From Paenibacillus marchantiae (GTDB taxonomy: Bacteria; Bacillota; Bacilli; Paenibacillales; Paenibacillaceae), in the NCBI RefSeq assembly GCF_028771845.1, contig NZ_CP118270.1, positions 1,612,001 to 1,676,000 on the forward strand: a stretch of 64,000 bases of DNA, given 5' to 3'. Below the pieces are notes generated by a model that saw only the letters and a list, made by a program, of their open reading frames with translations, was not told the DNA's origin and did not search any database. A program made the translations under genes and the position numbers. Each line of letters begins with the position of its first letter. The first letter of the stretch is position 1. Positions 56,029 through 63,916 of this stretch are shown piece after piece.

Positions 56029-56076
56029 AAGGGTTGTTTTGCTAACCGTGAAGACGGCTGGCAGAACAACCCTTTT
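56029..56076. terminator. Bidirectional intrinsic terminator
   Basis: AAGGGTTGTT and AACAACCCTT enclose further pairing; T run on the + strand and A-rich tail. Confidence 0.85.
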
Positions 56077-56104
56077 AATACATATACGATGATTTAGCGC
56101 CAGT

Positions 56105-56314
56105 CTAGCTGGAGCTGTATTTCCTGCTTTTATAATAACCGGAGCCGTGGCGGCTATCCCGACGCTTCGCATCCGAAGATGAATAGCGTTGATAGGCACG
56201 CTTGTCTGAGGAACTGCTGTGACGTTTATATGAGCGTCTATCCGATGAGCTGTTACGCCTACGATGAGATGAAGATTTAGAATCGAGGAGTTTGCCGATA
56301 ATCTTTTTGAACAT
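56105..56314 (-). CDS. Small Ser/Arg-rich basic protein
   Basis: 69 residues. Short amphipathic start MFKKIIGKLLD, then three imperfect repeats of the type SSSxxRRSYKRHSSS / SSSDKRAYQRYSSS / SSDAKRRDSRHGS. No hydrophobic core, so intrinsically disordered. AAAGGATG lies upstream of the ATG and a terminator downstream, so it is a real gene. Similar SR-rich stretches bind nucleic acid or are phosphorylation targets; here this is only a guess, but it lies next to a Ser/Thr kinase gene. Confidence 0.7.
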   Translation of the reverse strand: MFKKIIGKLLDSKSSSHRRRNSSSDRRSYKRHSSSSDKRAYQRYSSSDAKRRDSRHGSGYYKSRKYSSS

Positions 56315-56521
56315 GAAAGTTCATCCTTTCGTCTTCAACCGTTTTAAGCATATACGGGGCTCTGTTGGAGTGGGTTTCGGATTTTTTAAGGGGGATTATA
56401 TTCATTGGACAGGGGCTAGGCGTATAATAGAATGTTGAGGATTACACGGAATTTTTTATTTTGAGCATTTCGCGTTACAATAGAAGACAGGATGAGATTT
56501 TAACGGACAGGAGTAGTTGTA

Positions 56522-57268
56522 ATGATTACGTTGAAGACCAAAGAACAAATCGAACTTATGAAGAAGGCTGGAGAAATTCTTGCCGCATGCCATAGAGAAA
56601 TTGCTGGAATGATCCGTCCAGGGATCACGACACAGGAAATTGATCAGTTTGCAGAAGCTTTTATGAAGAAAAATGGCGCTACACCGGAACAAAAGGGATA
56701 CAACGGATACCAATATGCGACATGTGCGTCGGTTAATGATGTGATCTGTCATGGATTTCCAGGAAAATATGTACTGCAGGATGGAGACATCGTTACGATT
56801 GATATGGTCGTGAATCTGAACGGCTGGCTGGCCGATTCCGCTTGGTCGTATGCGGTGGGTCAGGTGACTCCAGAAGCACAACATTTGTTGGACGTTACCA
56901 AAACATCTCTCTACAAAGGGATTGAACTGGCTGTGATCGGCAACCGGATCGGTGATATCTCCAATGCGATTCAGACGTATGCAGAAGGTGAAGGTCTATC
57001 GGTTGTCCGTGAATTTATCGGTCATGGGATCGGCGAGAAAATGCATGAGGAACCACAGGTGCCTCACTACGGCCCACCACACCGTGGTCCACGTCTCAAG
57101 GAAGGCATGGTTATTACCATTGAGCCGATGCTGAACATTGGTACGTACCGTAGCAAGCTGGACTCGGATGGTTGGACAGCACGTACTCAGGATGGAAGTC
57201 TGTCTGCCCAATATGAGCATACGATTGCCATTACAGCAGATGGTCCTGTCATTCTGACTGCTCAATAA
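56522..57268 (+). CDS. map: Type I methionine aminopeptidase
   Basis: 248 residues. Metal ligands: D in TIDMVVNLNG, D in LADSAW, H in FIGHGIG, E in ITIEPML and E in QYEHTIAI. Removes the start Met from new proteins. GGACAGGAG precedes. It is not next to secY/adk/infA, where the housekeeping map usually lies in Firmicutes, so this is probably the second copy (YflG-like). Confidence 0.92.
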   Translation: MITLKTKEQIELMKKAGEILAACHREIAGMIRPGITTQEIDQFAEAFMKKNGATPEQKGYNGYQYATCASVNDVICHGFPGKYVLQDGDIVTIDMVVNLNGWLADSAWSYAVGQVTPEAQHLLDVTKTSLYKGIELAVIGNRIGDISNAIQTYAEGEGLSVVREFIGHGIGEKMHEEPQVPHYGPPHRGPRLKEGMVITIEPMLNIGTYRSKLDSDGWTARTQDGSLSAQYEHTIAITADGPVILTAQ

Positions 57269-57310
57269 TTACGCTCAATGTCTCCAATGTGATGATATTT
57301 GCATATTTCA

Positions 57311-57340
57311 AGGCGGCCCACGTTTGTGATCCGCCTGTTT
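57311..57340 (+). terminator. Weak hairpin after map
   Basis: AGGCGG and CCGCCT, then GTTT. Confidence 0.4.
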
Positions 57341-57442
57341 CGGTTTAAACTATTTAGAGGCGATACACATAGAGCCGGTGGTGGATGATATCAGCTGACA
57401 GAGGGTTATCCCCTGTCCACTGGCAAGAAGGAGGTCATTTTG

Positions 57443-58456
57443 GTGTCTGAAAATAAACAGATCGTACTTGCGTCTCGTCCCGAAGGTGCCCCATCCAGAG
57501 AAGACTTTAAATTCATTGATGCACCCCTTCCTGAACCGGAAGCAGGACAAGTCCTGGTACGTACGCTATATTTGTCTGTAGATCCATACATGCGGGGCCG
57601 CATGAAAGATACAAAATCCTATGCCCCCCCCTATGCGTTGAATGAAGTGATCAAGGGCGGAACGATTGGGCAGGTGGTGGAGTCTTCGGAACCCAATCTG
57701 CGCAAAGGGGATTTGGTATCCGGCATGTGGGGCTGGCAGCAGTATGCAGCCGTAAATACGGGAGATATTTCCTTGATTGATACAGAAGAAGCTCCAATTA
57801 CGGCTTACCTGGGTGCGCTGGGCATGACCGGTTTGACCGCTTATTTTGGCATGGAAGATATTGGTAAGCCGAAGGACGGCGAAACGGTGGTCGTATCGGG
57901 AGCAGCCGGAGCGGTAGGTATGATTGCGGGCCAGATCGCCAAGATTGTAGGTGCGCGTGTAGTCGGGATTGCAGGTTCTGACGAGAAGTGTGCTTACCTG
58001 AAAGAAAAACTGGGATTCGATGTGGTGTTGAACTATAAGCACGAAGAGGATATGTCTGCTGCCATTGAACGGGCTTGCCCGGCTGGCGTAGACGTTTATT
58101 TCGACAATGTTGGCGGTGAAATCTCCGATGCGGTACTAAGCCATATTAATCGGAATGCACGTATTCCACTCTGTGGACAGATTTCGTCATATAATTTGGA
58201 GAAGCCGGATATCGGCATGCGCCCGCAGACGTTACTATTAACGAATACAGCGTTGATGAAAGGTTTCCTGGTGGGTGATTATGCCAAGTCCTTTAAGGAA
58301 GGCCGTGCCAAACTAGCAAAATGGATCAAGGAAGGCCACTTACAGTTTGAAGAAAACATTGTGGAAGGTTTTGACCAGACACCGGAAGCATTTATGGGCC
58401 TCTTCTCTGGAGATAACTTAGGCAAACAGCTTGTAAAGGTTGCAGACCCTGAATAG
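57443..58456 (+). CDS. NADP-dependent oxidoreductase (MDR, leukotriene B4 dehydrogenase-like)
   Basis: 337 residues from the GTG at 57443 (AAGGAGG nine bases upstream; TTG at 57440 is possible). SVDPYMRGRM, GMTGLTAYFG, VSGAAGAVGMIAGQIAKI (nucleotide loop) and YFDNVGGEI are typical of the quinone oxidoreductase/15-ketoprostaglandin reductase branch. It reduces enones or similar compounds; not zinc-dependent. Confidence 0.9.
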   Translation: MSENKQIVLASRPEGAPSREDFKFIDAPLPEPEAGQVLVRTLYLSVDPYMRGRMKDTKSYAPPYALNEVIKGGTIGQVVESSEPNLRKGDLVSGMWGWQQYAAVNTGDISLIDTEEAPITAYLGALGMTGLTAYFGMEDIGKPKDGETVVVSGAAGAVGMIAGQIAKIVGARVVGIAGSDEKCAYLKEKLGFDVVLNYKHEEDMSAAIERACPAGVDVYFDNVGGEISDAVLSHINRNARIPLCGQISSYNLEKPDIGMRPQTLLLTNTALMKGFLVGDYAKSFKEGRAKLAKWIKEGHLQFEENIVEGFDQTPEAFMGLFSGDNLGKQLVKVADPE

Positions 58457-58489
58457 ATATAGAATCCCTTGAACATATACCAGGACAGG

Positions 58490-58535
58490 AAAAGACACGT
58501 TCCGCACGGTGAAGTGCACAGAACGTGTCTTTTTA
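58490..58535. terminator. Bidirectional intrinsic terminator
   Basis: AAAAGACACGTTC and GAACGTGTCTTTTT around an 18-base loop. Confidence 0.9.
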
Positions 58536-58558
58536 GTTGTTAGGAAGTTGCGATGATG

Positions 58559-59044
58559 CTAAGATTCCGCAGCAACAACTTCCTTATAGTGCTTGTACAT
58601 ATATACCCTCCAGCGTACGATCATACCGAAGGCCAGAAGGAAGAACAATCCACCCGTTTGAGGAATGCTCACATAACGCTGAATGACTTCATGCAGGATT
58701 AGACGTATTGCCAGCAATCCAAGCAGAATGAACGCGAAGCTTCGTGAACGTGTGGCGAAAATTTCTTCATTAACTCTTTCAAAGCGAGTACTGCGAATGA
58801 GGGGGTACGAGAATATAAACCAGCCCACCAACAGCGCGATAATTGCCCATAGAAGCGGGACATGTGTCTGGGGTACAACAAACATGAGAAAACCCGTGCT
58901 CATTCCCAGCGGGGGAATAAGTATTTTGCGAATGGTTACCGGACGATGGCTGGCTTTCATTCGAATAAAAATGGCAAGCAGGGCCATGACGAGCATACCC
59001 AGAGTTGCACCGATCTGAAGGTAAGACGGACTGATTTGAGCCAC
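58559..59044 (-). CDS. ccdC: CcdC-like membrane protein (DUF1453)
   Basis: 161 residues from the GTG at 59044 after AGAGGGAG; the longer frame upstream is not coding-like. Five hydrophobic segments. FLMFVVPQTHVPLLWAI and ATRSRSFAFILLGLLAIR match CcdC, whose gene is linked to cytochrome c maturation genes in Bacillus but whose role is unclear. No ccdA is nearby. Confidence 0.82.
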   Translation of the reverse strand: MAQISPSYLQIGATLGMLVMALLAIFIRMKASHRPVTIRKILIPPLGMSTGFLMFVVPQTHVPLLWAIIALLVGWFIFSYPLIRSTRFERVNEEIFATRSRSFAFILLGLLAIRLILHEVIQRYVSIPQTGGLFFLLAFGMIVRWRVYMYKHYKEVVAAES

Positions 59045-59197
59045 GTAAAACTCCCTCTTTCTGGAATAATATGTTATCCGGACATCCGGAACATGATGCG
59101 AATTACCGGAATTTTCTGTTTCTATTATATCACAAACGAAGAAAGCCGATAGAATGCTTAGTGTATCATTTACCCGGATTGTATATGCAGGATTCAT

Positions 59198-59455
59198 TTG
59201 AAAAATTTGTATTATTATACCCACTGTGAGGCGGTTTATTCGAATAAGGGGAATTCAGGAAATGAACGAACATTTAGGGTCATAAAAATCGGTGATTACA
59301 AGACAGATAACCAAGTGGGTCATATAGAGCTTGTCATGCGAGTGCACAAACATATGAAACAGATGAAAGAGCGTGGACGTATTATATACATTCCCGATCC
59401 AATCTATGGGTGGATGGGCTACAGGAGGAAGGACAGTAAGAACGGAAAGGAGTAA
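59198..59455 (+). CDS. Hypothetical small protein
   Basis: 85 residues, TTG start after GCAGGA. Later part VIKIGDYKTDNQVGHIELV and IIYIPDPIYGWMGYRRK has a protein-like composition. No family recognised. It lies 50 bases before the next gene and may be coupled to it. Confidence 0.45.
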   Translation: MKNLYYYTHCEAVYSNKGNSGNERTFRVIKIGDYKTDNQVGHIELVMRVHKHMKQMKERGRIIYIPDPIYGWMGYRRKDSKNGKE

Positions 59456-59505
59456 TATGCCGATCATAGGAATACCTTGGAACAGAGCAAGGAGGAATAC
59501 GCTTC

Positions 59506-60636
59506 ATGAATAGAAATCACAGGCCACTCACGGTATGGACTTTGGCTTGCCTGACCGTGGTATCAGTGGTTCTGGTTATCCCCTGGATTTTGTGGCAATC
59601 ACAGGCACCGACACAGCTTAACATCATGATTGTCGACAAAAGTAAACCGGACTTGTCCTATGTGGGGCATAAGGGACTAGTCTGGATTCTGAATCAGCAG
59701 AAGATTGTCCAACAGACAGGGGAACATTATACGTATGAAGAAGACTACTACGGATATGATATACAGAACGGGATCTCCCGGTTTGAACGGAAATTGCCGG
59801 ATGAGGTGACCGACACGGACCTGATCTATCTGACGGCGAATCATCATATTTCATCTACAGATACGAATGAACGTATACAAGGCAAAGCTTATGAAGGTCT
59901 TACGATATATGATGCGCACAAAATTCGTGAAGCTGCAACCAAAGGCGTAACGATTGTCGCTGAGTTTAGCGCCTTGTCGAATGCTGTTTCGAACATGACA
60001 AGAGAGCAATTGTATCCGATTCTGGGCATGAAAAGCAGCGGATGGCAGGGGAGATCGGTATCGGATCTGCAGAGCTTGGATGAAGTGCCACAGAAGGTAC
60101 GAATGAACTATGAGCTTAGGGAGAAAAAGGAGTGGCCCTATCATGGAGCAGGTATTGTACTGATTCATGAGGATGGACGTGTGATTGTACTGAAGCAAGG
60201 CCGTGATGTAAAGACCGGTGACATAAAGCTCTCCTTTACACAGGAAGGTGGGAAATGGAGTGGAATTACCCGGGATATCCATTACAGCGAATGGTTTGAC
60301 ATCATTGTGCCTGAACAACAGACTACTGTACTGGCTTGGTATAAGACGGATCTAACGGAGAGTGGTCAGCTGAAACTGATGGACGCAGGTATTCCGGCGG
60401 AATTCGCTGCTCTTATCCGGTATGAGGGCTATAATCGGACGTATTATATGGCAGGATCATTCGGAGAGCTGGAGCATTATTCGTTCTGGCGCCGTATCAA
60501 GGGATGGGATGTGGTAAAAACGAAGCTCACACCGGATCAAAAGGGTGTTCCGGATCGGTTTTACTGGAAAGTTTACGTACCCGTGATGAAGAAGATTTTG
60601 CAGGAAGTCCAGACAGGGCAAGCACCCTGGCAATAG
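59506..60636 (+). CDS. Hypothetical secreted or membrane-anchored protein
   Basis: 376 residues. An uncleaved signal anchor (VWTLACLTVVSVVLVIPWILW) at the N-terminus, then a soluble exterior domain: LNIMIVDKSKPDLSYVGHKGLVWILNQ split here as IMIVDKSKPDL and HKGLVWILN, DLIYLTANHH, EEGG-like sequences and a C-terminal HYSFWRRIKGWDVVK. I do not recognise the family. Reads like an extracellular enzyme or binding domain; AGGAGGAATACGCTTC precedes the ATG. A small protein gene lies just upstream. Confidence 0.65.
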   Translation: MNRNHRPLTVWTLACLTVVSVVLVIPWILWQSQAPTQLNIMIVDKSKPDLSYVGHKGLVWILNQQKIVQQTGEHYTYEEDYYGYDIQNGISRFERKLPDEVTDTDLIYLTANHHISSTDTNERIQGKAYEGLTIYDAHKIREAATKGVTIVAEFSALSNAVSNMTREQLYPILGMKSSGWQGRSVSDLQSLDEVPQKVRMNYELREKKEWPYHGAGIVLIHEDGRVIVLKQGRDVKTGDIKLSFTQEGGKWSGITRDIHYSEWFDIIVPEQQTTVLAWYKTDLTESGQLKLMDAGIPAEFAALIRYEGYNRTYYMAGSFGELEHYSFWRRIKGWDVVKTKLTPDQKGVPDRFYWKVYVPVMKKILQEVQTGQAPWQ

Positions 60637-60675
60637 AAAAGCCGTTCCTTTGGTAGCGGAACGGTGGGATACATA

Positions 60676-60706
60676 AGGAGGGCTGCAGATGATCTGCAGC
60701 CCTCCT
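60676..60706. repeat. 31-bp perfect palindrome
   Basis: AGGAGGGCTGCAGAT, G, ATCTGCAGCCCTCCT, in the gap between the orphan protein and the TetR gene. Also preceded by a GCCGTTCC/GGAACGG hairpin. May be a bidirectional terminator, although no T run follows. Confidence 0.65.
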
Positions 60707-60733
60707 CCATTTGGCATCAGGATATATCGGGTT

Positions 60734-61303
60734 TTATGAATGAAGATGTTGCAACCCATTCAGGAAAGCGGCCACGGACAGTTGCAGGCTCTCATCCGGG
60801 TCAAAGTTCATACCGAAGCCACCCTTCTCACCCATGGAGGCGAAGCCGTGGCAAAGACTGCGTAAACCGCGAACGGCATGGAGCGTTTCCGCTTCACTTA
60901 GCGTATAGGGCTGCAACAGGCGGAGCAGCAGATCTAGGGCAGCTGTACTCTCCACAACGAGCTGCGGTTCCTGACGGTCCGGGGCATGGAAAAAGGCTTC
61001 GTACAGCCCTGGATGCTTGCGGACGAAGCCGATATATGCAGCAGCGACCTCCTGAATGGCTTCGTCACCCGAACGGCCGACAGAAGCCTCAGTTAATGCA
61101 AGCCTGAGCTGCTGTGCGGACATCAACGCCATTTCCTGGCGAAGCCCGGGAAGACCGTTGATGTGGTTGTAAAGCGACGGGGAGCGCACATCCAGCCGCT
61201 GGGCCAGAGCGGCCAGTGTTAGCGAATGGAATCCGTCACTGTCGGCAAGCTGGGTGGCGGCGCTTAACAGAGCGCCGCGATCCAGCCCTTGGCGGGGGCT
61301 CAA
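60734..61303 (-). CDS. TetR/AcrR-family regulator
   Basis: 189 residues. N-terminal helix-turn-helix (HSLTLAALAQRLDVRSPSLY) and a WHG-type ligand domain. Overlaps the metallo-hydrolase gene by four bases, so both are one transcript. Probably represses its own promoter through the paired palindromes at 62044-62079. The coding DNA is clearly GC-rich compared with neighbours. Confidence 0.88.
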   Translation of the reverse strand: MSPRQGLDRGALLSAATQLADSDGFHSLTLAALAQRLDVRSPSLYNHINGLPGLRQEMALMSAQQLRLALTEASVGRSGDEAIQEVAAAYIGFVRKHPGLYEAFFHAPDRQEPQLVVESTAALDLLLRLLQPYTLSEAETLHAVRGLRSLCHGFASMGEKGGFGMNFDPDESLQLSVAAFLNGLQHLHS

Positions 61304-62028
61304 AGTTGTCCCCCGGCAGGGCGCAGCCGTTGCTCTGCGTCTGCCGTAGCTGCGTGCATGGCCGCGGCGGGCTGACGCAGCATTCGTCCGTGCCCTACAG
61401 CGAGCACGGACGGCTCCAGCTCAGCCAGGCGCTTGGCGCTGGCAAGAGCAAGTTCACGGTTCCACGTCGCCAGCGCGGGGAACGGAAAGAGCGGGCGCAG
61501 GCGGCCGGATACGGCGAGGCCGCCGTGCAGCTGATACGCGTCGCCAGCGATGAGCACGCGGCTGCGCGTATCCATGAAGGCCATATGGCCCGGCGTATGG
61601 CCTGGGGTAGCAATTGCGACCAGGGATCCGATCCGGTCGCCGTCATCGAGCAAGCGATCCGGCCGGGTGCTGATCGCTTTGGGTACACTGCCGCGTACCG
61701 GAGTCTGTGGCTCGCCGGGAAGCAGGGAGGCGTCTCCGCCAAGCAGTGGGGCATCTCTTCTTGAGATGCAGACCTCGGCTTCAGGCAGCGCCTCCTTAAG
61801 ACCATCCAGTGCACCAACATGGTCACCATGGGCGTGAGTCAGAATAATTCTGATAATTGGTTTGCCCAAGGATTGTGCAGTAGCCAAAATCCCCTTGAGA
61901 CTGAATGGCATTCCGGCATCAATAAGGGTATACCCCTCTTTTTCTTCAACAAGATATACGTTCACAGGGAAGAGGCGTGGAAGGAATGAAACTTGGACAA
62001 CATCATGCTCACGTGTAATTCGCATCAT
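61300..62028 (-). CDS. MBL-fold metallo-hydrolase
   Basis: 242 residues. HAHGDHVGAL (HxHxDH), then GHTPGHMAF and D in IAGDAY, and H in VLAVGHGRML, the glyoxalase II-like ligands. Substrate unknown. AAGGAGGATTCA precedes the ATG. Translationally linked to the TetR regulator downstream, which is the reverse of the usual divergent arrangement. GC-rich. Confidence 0.88.
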   Translation of the reverse strand: MMRITREHDVVQVSFLPRLFPVNVYLVEEKEGYTLIDAGMPFSLKGILATAQSLGKPIIRIILTHAHGDHVGALDGLKEALPEAEVCISRRDAPLLGGDASLLPGEPQTPVRGSVPKAISTRPDRLLDDGDRIGSLVAIATPGHTPGHMAFMDTRSRVLIAGDAYQLHGGLAVSGRLRPLFPFPALATWNRELALASAKRLAELEPSVLAVGHGRMLRQPAAAMHAATADAEQRLRPAGGQL

Positions 62029-62043
62029 TGAATCCTCCTTAAA

Positions 62044-62087
62044 ACTAATGTTGTTAGTAATATAACTAATGTCATTAGTTTTTGCAA
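62044..62087 (-). promoter_or_regulatory. Promoter with two TetR-type operators
   Basis: On the - strand: TTGCAA (62087-62082), 17-base spacer, TATATT (62064-62059). ACTAATGTCATTAGT (62065-62079) fills the spacer and ACTAATGTTGTTAGT (62044-62058) covers the start site; centres are 21 bp, two turns, apart. Confidence 0.8.
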
Positions 62088-62189
62088 TACCCTATGTAGA
62101 TTTGCTTAAAAAATAGGATATTTTAAAATCCTAAAACACTTTACAAAAAAAGCGTTTTCAAAATAGGAATAACCGATTATAATAATCTC

Positions 62190-62252
62190 GTAAGCCCTTT
62201 CATATGTCTATCTTATTGGAGCCTTTCGCGAAGCGATAGGCTCACTTTTTTT
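62190..62252 (+). ncRNA. Candidate small RNA
   Basis: TTTTCA (62155), 17-base spacer, TATAAT (62178) forms a promoter. A short stretch with no ORF follows, then a terminator GAGCCTTTCGC GAA GCGATAGGCTC and seven T. The Rrf2 gene has its own promoter downstream, so this is an independent transcript of about 63 nt. Confidence 0.5.
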
Positions 62253-62366
62253 GTTCTGTTCCCTCAAAACACGGAGGAACTCAACCTTTTTACTAAGCCT
62301 ATGAAGGGCCTGTATATACTGGTATGACAGGGGGAATCAGGTTTTCTAACCCCTAAGTTGAGAATG

Positions 62367-62404
62367 TTGACAAACATAACTGTTATTTCTATAATAACAG
62401 TTAT
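62367..62404 (+). promoter_or_regulatory. Promoter and 29-bp palindromic operator of the Rrf2 gene
   Basis: TTGACA (62367), 17-base spacer, TATAAT (62390). ATAACTGTTATT and AATAACAGTTAT (62376-62404, five-base centre) cover the spacer and -10. Likely autoregulation by the Rrf2 protein. Confidence 0.8.
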
Positions 62405-62460
62405 ACTTACCTTGGATTTAATTTTCATCGGTGAACGATATGCCGGGAAGGGAGTAAGTA

Positions 62461-62925
62461 ATGAACAGTGAATTTACCATTGCTGTGCACTGTCTGGTCT
62501 TTCTGTCCATGAAGGATGAGTGTATGGCCAATAGTGAAGACTTGTCTCAAAGTGTTGGTACGCATCCAGCCAGAGTACGCAAGGTGCTTAGTGTGCTGCG
62601 GAAGCATGGATACCTGACCACCAAGGAAGGTGCCCACGGTGGATATCTGCTCAGCCGTCCGAGTGAAGAAATCAAGCTTGGAGAACTGTACAGACTGGTA
62701 GCAGGTGGATCACTTGGTCCCAGCTGGTGTTCGGGAGAATCCGGTTCAACGTGCGTTGTTTCTTCCAATATGCAGGATGTGATGGGAAGTATCTACGATG
62801 GAGGCGAAGAAGCATTAAGCGCTTATTTTGACCGTATATCCATTGAGGATGTGAAGCATCGTATCGGTAATGGGGAAGAATGTTCTTTGTCTATGGAACC
62901 CTTGGCCATGAAGGATAGGTCGTGA
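62461..62925 (+). CDS. Rrf2-family transcriptional regulator
   Basis: 154 residues. Winged helix with EFTIAVHCLVFLSM and HPARVRKVLSVLRKHGYLTTKEG, GGYLLSRP, and two Cys in WCSGESGSTC, not the three-Cys iron-sulfur pattern of IscR. Resembles YwnA/HypR-type redox regulators. GGGAGTAAGTA precedes the ATG. A nitroreductase gene follows after 249 bases. Confidence 0.88.
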   Translation: MNSEFTIAVHCLVFLSMKDECMANSEDLSQSVGTHPARVRKVLSVLRKHGYLTTKEGAHGGYLLSRPSEEIKLGELYRLVAGGSLGPSWCSGESGSTCVVSSNMQDVMGSIYDGGEEALSAYFDRISIEDVKHRIGNGEECSLSMEPLAMKDRS

Positions 62926-63174
62926 CAGAACTGATCGTTAACAGCTCTTCATGACCTGGCCTTGGACTGCTGCTATCAGGCATGGTGGACAAGCTATATA
63001 AGGGCGTTTGCTCCGGTTGTAAGATCCGTTGATGTTTCAGGCGATTCCGGGCATAACGTGAACACAGATGGAAGCGATCGTCTGCGCTGATGTTATTTTC
63101 GGAAGGTGAGTACTCGGTAGAGTTTGGCCTTGCGAACGTAAAAAAAATAAAAAAAAACTTGGGGAGTGGAACGC

Positions 63175-63801
63175 ATGTCCAGCATTGAAAACAATGAAAC
63201 ACTTCGCGTGATTAACGAACGTCACGCTGTCAAAAAGTACGAAAGTGGTTTTGTTATGCCTGAAGCAGATCTGAACGCTATCCTGACTGCCGCTTCCGAA
63301 GCACCGTCTTCATGGAACCTGCAGCACTGGAAATTCCTCGTGATCGAATCCGAAGCAGACAAAGCCAAGTTGCTGCCAATCGCTTACGGCCAAAGTCAAA
63401 TCACAGACAGCTCCGTTACGATCGCTGTACTCGGAGATTTGGAAGCAAACCGCAACGCCGTGATTTATGATCAGGCTGTTGAAGCAGGTGCGATCCCGGC
63501 TGAAGTTCGTGACGCATTGGTTGGACAGATCAACGGTGCTTACAAAAATCCGCAAATCGCCCGTGACGAAGCAATCCGCAATGCATCTTTTGCTTCACAG
63601 AACATTATGCTTGCTGCACGTTCCCTGGGATATGATACTTGCCCAATGGGTGGTTACAACCCGCAACAATTGATCGAAACATTCAACATCCCTGCGCGTT
63701 ATTTACCAACGTTGTTGATCACTGTAGGTAAAGCTGCAGTACCAGCTCGTCCGGCAGGTCGTTTCCCGCTGTCCGAAGTTGTTGTTAAAGGTTCTTTCTA
63801 A
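63175..63801 (+). CDS. Nitroreductase family protein
   Basis: 208 residues from the ATG at 63175 after GGGGAGTGG. FMN-binding: ERHAVKKYESG, ASEAPSSWNLQHWKF, ASQNIMLAARSLGYDTCPMGG. Reduces nitro groups, quinones or similar with NAD(P)H. Codon use appears more biased than that of its neighbours, suggesting high expression. Likely regulated by the upstream Rrf2 protein, as HypR controls a nitroreductase in B. subtilis. Confidence 0.9.
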   Translation: MSSIENNETLRVINERHAVKKYESGFVMPEADLNAILTAASEAPSSWNLQHWKFLVIESEADKAKLLPIAYGQSQITDSSVTIAVLGDLEANRNAVIYDQAVEAGAIPAEVRDALVGQINGAYKNPQIARDEAIRNASFASQNIMLAARSLGYDTCPMGGYNPQQLIETFNIPARYLPTLLITVGKAAVPARPAGRFPLSEVVVKGSF

Positions 63802-63849
63802 GACTGATTTTGGATCAGTTATCGCTATAGAGAGTGATATATATAACGT

Positions 63850-63892
63850 AAATAGCCGCATGTCCCCTTTAGAGGGAACATGCGGCTATTTG
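63850..63892. terminator. Bidirectional intrinsic terminator
   Basis: AAATAGCCGCATGT and ACATGCGGCTATTT with inner CCC/GGG. Confidence 0.85.
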
Positions 63893-63916
63893 GTATTTAA
63901 ATGATGAAGAAGGGCA

